From NCBI RefSeq assembly GCF_009498295.1, contig NZ_CP040813.1:3293001-3357000 (forward strand): a stretch of DNA of 64,000 nucleotides, written 5' to 3'. This document shows positions 52,370 to 61,400 of the stretch, piece by piece. The stretch's first letter is position 1, and each line of letters starts with the position of its first letter. The position numbers and the translations under genes are program-made. The notes beneath the pieces are model-generated. The model was not told the DNA's origin. It did not search any database and was given only the letters and a program-made list of their open reading frames with translations. The DNA comes from Oceanihabitans sp. IOP_32 (lineage in GTDB: Bacteria > Bacteroidota > Bacteroidia > Flavobacteriales > Flavobacteriaceae).

Positions 52370-52954
52370 ATGGTAAAACTTCAAAAAAGTATCGATAAGC
52401 GCAATGCCCTGATAAAAGCCACCATAGAGTTGGTAAACAATAATGGTTTCCACGCCACACCCATGAGTAAAATCGCTAAAATGGCAAAGGTTTCACCCGC
52501 CACTATTTATTTATACTTTGAAAATAAACAAGATTTAGTAAATCAGACCTACATAGAAGTCAAAGCAAAATACACCAATTACGCTTTTGCAACCTATAAT
52601 GAAACCTTAAGCGTTAAGGAAGGTTTTGAAACCATCTGGAAGCGTATTGCCGACTTTAAACTAAAAGACTGTGAAAACGCCCTGTTTTTAGCCCAATGTG
52701 ATAACACGCCTATAATAGATGAAACTTGTAGACAAGAAGGCATTAAACACTTAAAACCCCTACTCGACCTTTGGGATCGCGGAAAAGAAGAGGGTATTAT
52801 TAAACCTATTTCTAATTATATTTTATATGCTTATGCTATAAATCCCCTATCTTTTTTAATGATTTCACAAAATCGCAAAGTCTTTACTTTAAACAAAAAA
52901 CATATTGAGGAAGCCTACCAATCGGCTTGGAATAGTATAAAAGTTTGTAAATAG
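52370..52954 (+). CDS. TetR/AcrR-family transcriptional regulator
   Basis: A 194-residue TetR protein. The N-terminal HTH is KRNALIKATIELVNNNGFHATPMSKIAKMAKVSPATIYLYFENKQDLV (about 10-57), a classical TetR N-domain. The C-terminal part (60-194) is a ligand-binding helical domain of the AcrR type. The gene stop and the next start are separated by only one base, so it controls and is transcribed with the SDR and nitroreductase genes. The dyad at 52324 is its likely operator. Confidence 0.9.
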   Translation: MVKLQKSIDKRNALIKATIELVNNNGFHATPMSKIAKMAKVSPATIYLYFENKQDLVNQTYIEVKAKYTNYAFATYNETLSVKEGFETIWKRIADFKLKDCENALFLAQCDNTPIIDETCRQEGIKHLKPLLDLWDRGKEEGIIKPISNYILYAYAINPLSFLMISQNRKVFTLNKKHIEEAYQSAWNSIKVCK

Positions 52955-52955
52955 C

Positions 52956-53618
52956 ATGAAAAAAACAGCCATTATATTAGGAGCAACTGGTTTAACTGGA
53001 AATATTCTTCTTCATAAATTAATTGCAGATGATAGGTACGATCACATCAAATTATTTTCACGCTCAAAAATTAAAGGATTACCCCATAAAGTAAGTCAGT
53101 TTACAGGAAACCTTTTAAAACTAGACGCTTTTAAAGTAGATTTTACTGGTCACGAAGTGTATTGTTGTATTGGCACTACCGCCAAGAAAACCCCCGATAA
53201 AAATCGTTACAGACAAATAGATTACGGTATTCCAGTAACAGCGGCAAAACTTGCAAAAGAAAATAATATTCCTACTTTCTTGGTTATTTCAGCGATGGGA
53301 GCTCATTTAAAAAGCCTTGTGTTTTACAATAGAACCAAAGGAGAAATGGAACGTGATATTTTACAACAAAATATACCAAACACCTGTATTTTAAGACCTG
53401 CCTTAATTGGTGGTAAACGAAAAGAACGCAGATTACTAGAAAAAATGGGCTTGATTCTCTTTAAAGTTATTCAACCATTATTTATTGGTAACCTAAAACA
53501 CTACAAGATAATTGATGCGGAAGACATCGCGCAAGCGATGATAAATTTAGCGAATACCAAAAACTGTAAGGGCATCATAATCCCTTCGAACGACATTAAA
53601 AAAATTGCAAATATTTAA
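52956..53618 (+). CDS. NAD(P)-binding Rossmann protein (atypical SDR)
   Basis: A 220-residue protein of the NmrA/HTATIP2-like atypical SDR kind. The cofactor site is AIILGATGLTGNILLHKLI (about 5-23), followed by VYCCIGTTAKKTPDKNRYRQIDYGI (about 68-92), FLVISAMGA (about 107-115) and Y/K in VFYNRTKGEMER (about 120-131). The TILRPALIGGKRKE region (about 142-155) is also typical. It may act on a quinone or other carbonyl. It is encoded between the TetR regulator and the nitroreductase. Confidence 0.83.
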   Translation: MKKTAIILGATGLTGNILLHKLIADDRYDHIKLFSRSKIKGLPHKVSQFTGNLLKLDAFKVDFTGHEVYCCIGTTAKKTPDKNRYRQIDYGIPVTAAKLAKENNIPTFLVISAMGAHLKSLVFYNRTKGEMERDILQQNIPNTCILRPALIGGKRKERRLLEKMGLILFKVIQPLFIGNLKHYKIIDAEDIAQAMINLANTKNCKGIIIPSNDIKKIANI

Positions 53619-53636
53619 TACTTAAAATTAAAACAG

Positions 53637-54269
53637 ATGGAATTATTAGACAAATTAAAGTGGCGATATGCCGCTAAAGCGATGAATGGTAAAAAAGTTG
53701 CAGACGATAAAATAGAACGTATTTTAGAAGCGGCACGTTTAGCACCAACATCTAGCGGATTGCAGCCTTTTGAAATTTTTGTAATTAAAAATCAAGCTAT
53801 TAAAGAAAAAATTAAACCAGTGGCATGGAATCAATCTGTAATCACAGATTGCTCTCACCTACTCGTTTTTGCAGCTTGGGATACCTACACAGAAGAGCGC
53901 ATAAATTATATGTTCGATTTAACAAACGAGATTCGTGGGTTTAAGAACGAAGGTTGGGAAAATTACCGCAAAATGTTACTTGATATGTATCCAAAGCAAG
54001 ATGCCGAAGAAAATTTTAATCATGCGGCAAAACAAGCCTATATTGCATTGTCTCAAGCCATTATCGCTGCAGCTTTTGAGGGTGTAGATTCAACACCAAT
54101 TGAAGGCTTTGATCCTGCTGCTGTAGATGAGATTTTAGGACTACGCGAAAAAGGATTACGCAGCGCTGTTTTGTTGCCTTTAGGCTACAGAAAAGAAGAA
54201 GACGATTGGTTAGTTAACCTGGTTAAGGTGAGAAAACCTATGGAAGATTTAGTGACTGTAGTTGAATAA
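53637..54269 (+). CDS. NAD(P)H-dependent nitroreductase (NfsB-like)
   Basis: A 210-residue FMN-dependent oxidoreductase of the oxygen-insensitive nitroreductase family. WRYAAKAMNGKKVADDKIERILEAARLAPTSSGLQPFEIFVI (about 9-50) contains the FMN phosphate-binding R..A and SSGLQP motif; QSVITDCSHLLVFAAW (about 65-80) follows, and QAIIAAAFEGVDSTPIEGFD (about 140-159) with LPLGYRKEEDDWL closes the domain. With the SDR and the TetR gene it forms a small redox/xenobiotic operon. A terminator lies about 60 bases later. Confidence 0.89.
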   Translation: MELLDKLKWRYAAKAMNGKKVADDKIERILEAARLAPTSSGLQPFEIFVIKNQAIKEKIKPVAWNQSVITDCSHLLVFAAWDTYTEERINYMFDLTNEIRGFKNEGWENYRKMLLDMYPKQDAEENFNHAAKQAYIALSQAIIAAAFEGVDSTPIEGFDPAAVDEILGLREKGLRSAVLLPLGYRKEEDDWLVNLVKVRKPMEDLVTVVE

Positions 54270-54328
54270 TTGATGCTGAATACAACATGATACTAAAACT
54301 TGAAAAAGGAGTTTATAATTGATTACGA

Positions 54329-54361
54329 AAAAGCCTGTAAGTAAACCGATTACAGGCTTTT
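54329..54361 (+). terminator. Intrinsic terminator after the nitroreductase gene
   Basis: AAAAGCCTGTAA (54329-54340) pairs fully with TTACAGGCTTTT (54350-54361), a 12-bp stem with a nine-base loop and a T-run. Confidence 0.85.
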
Positions 54362-54470
54362 TTGTTTTAAATAGGCCATTATTTTAGGACTTGAACTAAG
54401 CTGAAAAAATATTTTGGTAAAAAGAATTAAATATTTAAATAATTTCGTCGTTAAAACAACCTTTTTAGAT

Positions 54471-54693
54471 CACTAGTGTCCGATTAAAAATATTATAATG
54501 CTGTCAATCCTTTTAAAATAAAGAACTTTGTACATTTTTTAAAATGTCACCTTGCTTATTTGAAATAATTATTAAGATTTAAAGGAGCTATTTTGTTAAT
54601 TAAAGCACTTCTGTTTATCAGTTAGTTAGAATCAAGTCTTGGTTCTTATGTCTATTAGCGAAGCGGTCTTATGTCTTTTGTCGGACATTAATG
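54471..54693 (+). mobile_element. MITE-like element, copy 2 (223 bp)
   Basis: The same 223-bp sequence as at 29114-29336, in opposite orientation, bounded by CACTAGTGTCCGAT and ending GTCGGACATTAATG. Differences from copy 1 are about a dozen single-base changes, with a fully identical right end of about 80 bases. It is non-coding and lies between the nitroreductase terminator and the MarC gene. Together with flanks it makes a gene-free stretch of 491 bases (54270-54760). Confidence 0.75.
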
Positions 54694-54760
54694 TTTTTAA
54701 ATCATAAAAATCTATTCACATTATCCTTGAAGCGTTATGGTTTTCAATTTAAAACAGGTA

Positions 54761-55381
54761 TTAAGACATTAAATTAAAAGAAAGTTTAATACCATTAATT
54801 ACCATTCCCGTGCCAATAATAGCAATTATTAATCCCATTATTTTTCCAATTACCGAGATAACGTTATTACCCACTATTTTAACAATAACATTACTCAATT
54901 TAAAGGTGTAGTATGATAAAATACTCATAAATCCGAATATTCCAATTACCAACATGATTTCTATGGTTTCCACTTTGGCCACAAAATTCATGGCTGTAAC
55001 AATAGTTCCTGGACCCGCCAAAATTGGGATGGCTAAAGGAGAAACCGCAATGTCTTCATCAATATCAACGTTTTTTATTCTTTTAACAGTAGATGGTTTG
55101 GATTGTAACATTTCAAATCCAATAAAAAATATTAAGATACCTCCGGTGATTTTAAATGCCGGAATACTAATATTAAATAATTCAAAAATAAACTTTCCTA
55201 ATAACACAAACACCGTCACAATTATAAAGGCAATAATGTTAGATCTTTTGTTTATATTATTCTTAACCTCTTTATTTAGACCTTGTGTTAAGGATACAAA
55301 AACAGTCATGTTTGATATGGGATTAGTTATAGCAAAAAATCCTGTAAATACTGTAATTGAAAAGGTGATTAGGTTATCCAT
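54761..55381 (-). CDS. MarC/NAAT-family membrane protein
   Basis: A 206-residue membrane protein with six helices. Family marks are FFAITNPISNMTVFVSLTQG (about 15-34) and AVSPLAIPILAGPGTIVTAMN (about 112-132), the second of which carries the P-L-A-x-P-x-x-A-G-P-G loop. The C-terminal GKIMGLIIAIIGTGMVINGIK (about 180-200) is also typical. The family's physiological substrate is uncertain. Confidence 0.9.
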   Translation of the reverse strand: MDNLITFSITVFTGFFAITNPISNMTVFVSLTQGLNKEVKNNINKRSNIIAFIIVTVFVLLGKFIFELFNISIPAFKITGGILIFFIGFEMLQSKPSTVKRIKNVDIDEDIAVSPLAIPILAGPGTIVTAMNFVAKVETIEIMLVIGIFGFMSILSYYTFKLSNVIVKIVGNNVISVIGKIMGLIIAIIGTGMVINGIKLSFNLMS

Positions 55382-55580
55382 TTATTGCAATATAATTGTT
55401 TTAAAATGCAAAATTACCTCTTTTATTTAAAGTAATTTATAATTTTAAAAATAGTTTTAATTGATTTCAATAAAACTGTTTTTTTACAAGCTTATATTTT
55501 TATAACTTAAAGGTTTCTAACTAGTAATTTCATTTTTTTGCTGATAAAGACAAATATTAACACTATTGATTTTTAAGAGT

Positions 55581-58217
55581 TTACTTCCAAATTATACTCT
55601 CTTTTGTTACTTCTGTAAAGGCATTGTAAATATGAGATAATCGCGCTTTTAAAAGTAGTTTTCTTCCTTCAGTACTTCTTGTAAATAGTAATTTACTTCT
55701 GCCCAAATAGGCTCTCCAATATTTTTGAAATACTAAAGCATTTTGTTTGTTATCACCAAATAACTCGGGTACTGGATAGAAATTCTCGATATCCAAACGT
55801 TTTCTAAACAGGTTGGTTTTTATAATTAAATATCTGGGAGATTCTAAAGGTTCTAGAAGATCGCTTAATGCTTTGGTAAACAATGTGTTTTCTAAGGCGT
55901 TGGCACCATTCAAGTTACAAACTACATATCCTTTTCCCTCTAAATGAGATCTTACAGTAATACCGTTTCTATTAGAAGTTATATAACCCAAGGCATCTAA
56001 AGTATCTAAAATGGCAAGCCCCATTTTTTTTATTTTTTTATAGAGATAGCCATAACGTATATAAAGTTTAAAAGCCTTATAAAATTTATATCCAAAAGTA
56101 ACTAAAAACGCCACGATAAAAGCCTTTATGACATAAAAAACACCCTGCTGAAAAATAAGATTAAAACGAGTCGCAATGAATTCGATATTGAATAACACTA
56201 CGGCAAAAAACAATTCTATTACAAAAAACCGTAGCGCATCAAAATAATAAATTTGCTTTTGCTTTTTAAAGGGTTTTGTTCCCTTGTGTAACCATTTAAC
56301 TTCTTTAGTGAGTCTAGCGCCCTTCTCTATCGCCTTATCCCATTTTTGGGTAATTAAACTGCGGTTTGTGGCGCGTTTTATTGTATTGGTGTTTAAAGTT
56401 TGGAGGCTTTCTACAGGGATTTCTTCAGGGATGTTTAAACGCTCAAACCCATTGCAAATAAAGGGAATATTACTATTTGTAAGGCCTACAAAAGCTTCAA
56501 ATCGTCGTTTTAAGGTATCTACTTCTTGGCTTCCATCTAAAGTTGTAGGGTCTAAACAGGCTAAATGCCAAATATTTCCTGTTTTATTAGGCGAATCTGC
56601 ATCTTTTCGAATGGCTCTGCCTCGCATTTGATTAGAGGATACAAACGATCCTATAAAAGAGGCTAAAATTAAACTGTTAATCGACGGCGCATCCCAGCCT
56701 TCGCCCAACAGAGATTTAGTGCCTACCAAAACTTTAATATACCCCGCCTCAAATAGTTGAGTGAAGATACTTACTATAGACGATTTTGATGTACTTTTTG
56801 ATTGAACCAATAAAAACGAAGTATCTATTTGTATGGGTGCAAATGAAAAATTTTCGAGAGTTTCAAGGGCTTCAAAAGCATTTAAAACAGATTGATGAAT
56901 AATAACCATACTTCCTGTAAGTACAGCTAACTCTTCTGGTTTTTCACAAGATTGTCTTATAAATTGAAAAATGGGAAGCACCCCTATTTTATTGATGTCT
57001 TCTACTGTTTCAGCCTTAATATTTAAAAATTCTTTACGAATATAATCCGTAAGAATTACACATCTTAAAGCTTCTTTTAAGTTTTTCCGCTCTGCATTAA
57101 CAATACTTACAATGCTTTTTAGTTTACTTGGGCTGTTGGATAGTGATTTATAGAGTCGGTTTTCGCCAATAAAATCGATGGTATTCCGTTCAAAAACATG
57201 CAGTCGTTTTAAGCGTTTTTCCAATTGAGAAAGATAATCCTCTTGACTCAATAATTGTTTGCGGTCTGAAACCAAAAGGTTTTGAAATAAAATACCCAAC
57301 CACTTTAAATCAAGCTCAGGAAACTGAATCGTATCCTTTTTTCTGAAACCTAAAACCTTTAATTTTTCATGCTCAATTTTAAATCCACAAGCATTCAGAA
57401 AAATCAGTATCGCCGAAAAATATTCGGTATTGGCGTAAAGTTCATCTAAATGACTATTGGGATGATTATAAAAACGGTGTTCTTGTAAAAATGAAATAAA
57501 AGACTCATCTTCTAACAATGCATCTTTAAAATGGGCAATATTTCTTCTAAAATCAACAATAAAATCAATCGCTAAGGCTTCGGGTTTAGAGAAATACACA
57601 AAATCTTGATGCGGACACAGATCCCTTTCCCTCACCAAATCTGGCACTGCAATTTCGTCGTCAACCTCACCACAAAGGGTGAAATATTTTGAAACCTCTA
57701 CACTAGTATTATCGTATGGCGGTGTTGCAGTAAGAGCCACAATGTAAAATTTACTATCGCGTTTTAATTCCATTAAACAAGTCCACCAAGCGTTTTTTAA
57801 ATGGTGTGCCTCGTCTAAAACTAAAGTTTCAATTTTGTGCTTTTTAAAGAACTGAAAATACTCACTTTTATCTTCAAAAGTTTTATAAAAAGCATAGAGC
57901 GATTGGTAAGTAGAGAATGTAATATCGTTAGGTGTTCGTAAATCGAATGAATAAGCCCTAAAACTAGAGGCATTGGTGAAAAAATTTTGTAAGCGATTTT
58001 CCCATTGATTCCTAATGGTTAATGTTGGAGCAAGTACTAGCGTTTTTTTACCTACTTTTCTTATAATTTCTATGCCTAAAATGGTTTTTCCCGAGCCTGG
58101 AGGTGCGATAACATGAAAGTGATCATCTGAGATATGACTATCAAAATGTTTTAAAAGTTCTGATTGATAACTACGCCAGGGATAAATAAATTTTAAATCG
58201 TTTAAAGATGTGAGCAA
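55581..58217 (-). CDS. DEAH-type superfamily 2 helicase with C-terminal membrane segments
   Basis: An 878-residue SF2 helicase. RecA domain 1 has Q-motif-like YPWRSYQSELL (about 12-22), Walker A APPGSGKT (38-45), the DEAH box LDEAHHLKN (about 134-142) and TATPPYD (about 163-169). RecA domain 2 follows after a long insertion (about 200-420) and ends with GTKSLLGEGWDAPSIN (about 497-512) and motif VI QMRGRAIRK (about 528-536). Unusually, two hydrophobic segments follow at about 657-676 and 690-712, then a basic soluble tail of about 165 residues. Membrane tethering of a helicase is rare. The role is unknown; phage defence is conceivable. Confidence 0.82.
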   Translation of the reverse strand: MLTSLNDLKFIYPWRSYQSELLKHFDSHISDDHFHVIAPPGSGKTILGIEIIRKVGKKTLVLAPTLTIRNQWENRLQNFFTNASSFRAYSFDLRTPNDITFSTYQSLYAFYKTFEDKSEYFQFFKKHKIETLVLDEAHHLKNAWWTCLMELKRDSKFYIVALTATPPYDNTSVEVSKYFTLCGEVDDEIAVPDLVRERDLCPHQDFVYFSKPEALAIDFIVDFRRNIAHFKDALLEDESFISFLQEHRFYNHPNSHLDELYANTEYFSAILIFLNACGFKIEHEKLKVLGFRKKDTIQFPELDLKWLGILFQNLLVSDRKQLLSQEDYLSQLEKRLKRLHVFERNTIDFIGENRLYKSLSNSPSKLKSIVSIVNAERKNLKEALRCVILTDYIRKEFLNIKAETVEDINKIGVLPIFQFIRQSCEKPEELAVLTGSMVIIHQSVLNAFEALETLENFSFAPIQIDTSFLLVQSKSTSKSSIVSIFTQLFEAGYIKVLVGTKSLLGEGWDAPSINSLILASFIGSFVSSNQMRGRAIRKDADSPNKTGNIWHLACLDPTTLDGSQEVDTLKRRFEAFVGLTNSNIPFICNGFERLNIPEEIPVESLQTLNTNTIKRATNRSLITQKWDKAIEKGARLTKEVKWLHKGTKPFKKQKQIYYFDALRFFVIELFFAVVLFNIEFIATRFNLIFQQGVFYVIKAFIVAFLVTFGYKFYKAFKLYIRYGYLYKKIKKMGLAILDTLDALGYITSNRNGITVRSHLEGKGYVVCNLNGANALENTLFTKALSDLLEPLESPRYLIIKTNLFRKRLDIENFYPVPELFGDNKQNALVFQKYWRAYLGRSKLLFTRSTEGRKLLLKARLSHIYNAFTEVTKESIIWK

Positions 58218-58474
58218 AATGGATGGTGTTTAATACGCTGTTTTGTAGTGAACGAAAGTAATAAAATTGATGAAATTTACATTGTATTTTGTTCTGTTTT
58301 TATTGCGATATTTATACAATAAAAGCAATCAAATTATCAAATAAAGATCATTTGGTTAGAAATAATGAATTTTTATTAAAATTTATAAAAAAAACTACCA
58401 TCACTCCCTTCGTGGAGTCTCATAAGTAATTTTTTTTAGTTATTTTCACAAAAGCATAATCCCAATCGAATAAT

Positions 58475-61400
58475 ATGAAAAAACTATTACAATTATTTAT
58501 TCTCCTATTTTTATTTATAAGTACTTCTCTTTATGCACAAGCGGGGTTTGAGTCTAGATGGAATACAACTAATCTAAGTACTGGTTCTTCTGGAAATAAT
58601 CAAATTACCATCCCAACTAATCCTGCTTTTACTTATAACTACACTGTAGATTGGGGAGACACGAATATAGATAGCAATGTAACGGGCAACATTACCCATA
58701 CTTATACCACTCCAGGTATTTATACCATAACTATTACCGGTACTTTTCCCGCCATTTATTTTAACAATGATGGAGATCGTTTAAAAATTACAGAAATTTT
58801 AAGTTGGGGCACTACCATACAATGGCAAAGTATGGAAAATGCCTTTTATGGTTGCGAAAACTTAAATTTTGATGCGATTAATTCTCCAGATTTATCTCAA
58901 GTTACTTCTTTAAGAAATATGTTTAGAGGCTGTACCTCTTTTAATGGTATTCTAAACAATTGGGATGTGAGCACCATTACCGATATTTCTGGTCTTTTTG
59001 CTGAAGCAGGAATCTTTAACAGACCTTTAGAGAGTTGGAATACCATTAATGTGACTGATATGTCGTACACATTTCATCAAGCTAGACGCTTTAATGAACC
59101 TCTAGATAATTGGAACACCGCCTCTGTGACCACTTTAGAATACACATTTTCTGAAGCAAATGATTTCAATCAAAATATAAATAATTGGGATGTAAGCCAA
59201 GTTACCAATATGTATGGAGCCTTTAGGTATACTGGTAATTTTAATAATCCATTAAACAATTGGGTTGTAACTCAGGTTACAAATATGTCTAGCATGTTTC
59301 AAGGTTCTGGCTTCAATCAGCCCATAGCAAATTGGAACGTAAATAATGTGACCAACATGTCTGCCATGTTTAGAGAATCATTATTTAACCATCCTATTGA
59401 AATTTGGAATGTTTCATCAGTAACCAATATGCGTGAAATGTTTCACAGACACAGAACTTACAATCACCCTTTAAATAATTGGGATGTAAGCAATGTTACC
59501 AATATGGCAAGTATGTTTGATGGTTGGTTATGGGATGCTATCTATAATCAACCACTTAATAATTGGGATGTTAGTAAGGTTACCGATATGCGTAATATGT
59601 TTAGAGAAAATTCAGCTTTCAACCAAGATATAAGTTCTTGGGATGTAAGTAGTGTTACCAATATGTCGGGAATGTTTCAACAAACTCCTGTTTTCAATCA
59701 AGATATTAGCTCTTGGGTTGTTACTAATGTAACTAACATGGCTTATATGTTTAATCAAGCCACTGTATTTAACCAACCTCTAAATACTTGGAACGTTAGT
59801 AATGTGGTAAACATGTCTTATATGTTTGATCGCGCTTTGGCGTTTAACCAGCCGCTTAACACCTGGAATGTTAGTAATGTCACCAATATGCGTAACATGT
59901 TTAACGAAACCCCTGTATTTAATCAACCCCTTAACAATTGGGACACTACCAATGTTACAAATTTTAGCGCTATGTTTAATTCAGCGAGCAGTTTTGATCA
60001 AAACCTCGGAAACTTCAATATTAGCAATGCTAATAATATGATAAACATGCTTTCTAACTCAGGACTTTCACAAACTAATTATGACGATACATTAATCGGT
60101 TGGGCCACCCAAACCGTAAATAACAATATTACTTTAGGGGCAACTAATTTACAATATTGCGATGGTCGTTTTGCCAGACAACAACTAATAGACAGTAATA
60201 ATTGGTCTTTTGCAGGAGATATTATAAATTGTTCTTTTGTGCTTTGTACCAATTTAGTTTCGCCTTTAAATGGTGACACCAATGTGCCTGCTAGTGCGAA
60301 TCTGGTTTGGCAAACTACACCTAATGCCGCAGGATACCGTGTTACTGTAAGAATAATTAGAGGTGGTATAGAGTCCATTCCGTTTAACGATTTTGATGTT
60401 GGAAATAACACGGCTCTTAACCTAGAAACTCCCTTAGGTGCCGATCTTTTGGTAGCCGGAGATCAAGTTTTCGTTACCATTGTGCCTTATAATAGTAGTA
60501 ATGAACCTGCAGTTAATTGTGTAGAGGAAAGTTTTACAGTTGTTGAGAGTTGGGTAAATAGTCCTGATGCCTTTAAATTTACCATAGATACCCGTAACCT
60601 TGATACAAACTCTAGTGCTGCAAATCAAATTAGGTTAGAGTTGTTATCTGGTTTAACATATAATTTCTCTGTCGATTGGGGAGACGATCAATTTAACAAC
60701 AATGTGTCCAACCCCATTACGCATACTTACGCTGTACCTGGTATATATACCATCTCTATTATTGGTAATTATCCTGCACATTATTATGGATCTTCAAATA
60801 GAGATAATTTAAAATTAATTTCGATGGATCAATGGGGTACGCAAGTTTGGGAATCTATGGCAAATGCATTTTATTATTGTGAAAATATGGTGTATAACAC
60901 AACTGATGTTCCAAACTTAGCCAATGTAACTAACATGTCTGGCATGTTTTCAAATTGTCTTTTATTTAACAACAATATAGATAATTGGGACGTAAGTAGT
61001 GTTACCAATATGTATAGAATGTTTATTGGTGCAAGACTATTTAATCAACCCCTAAATAGTTGGAATGTAAGTAACGTGACTAACATGTCTGACATGTTTT
61101 TAGCTGCTACTGCTTTTAATCAACCCTTAGACAATTGGAATACTGCAAATGTTACAGATATGTCGCGTATGTTTGAGAGTGCTTCTGTGTTTAATCAAAA
61201 CATTAATAACTGGAATGTAAGTAATGTCACCAATATGGCAAGTATGTTTGACCGTGCTTTAGTTTACAATCAACCGCTAAATAATTGGGATGTTAGTAAC
61301 GTAACCGATATGAGTAAAATGTTTACGGGTTTGATCTTAAGTATGGCTTTTAATCAACCAATTGGTATGTGGGATGTTAGTAACGTGACCGATATGAGTG

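Noticed and set aside
59826-60041. Plus-strand ORF inside the DUF285 gene, second frame
   Set aside because: It is out of frame with the main protein, which is uninterrupted from 58475.
60079-60411. Minus-strand ORFs within the DUF285 gene (60079, 60434, 62509, 62809)
   Set aside because: They lie opposite a continuous repeat-protein frame and are shadows of it.
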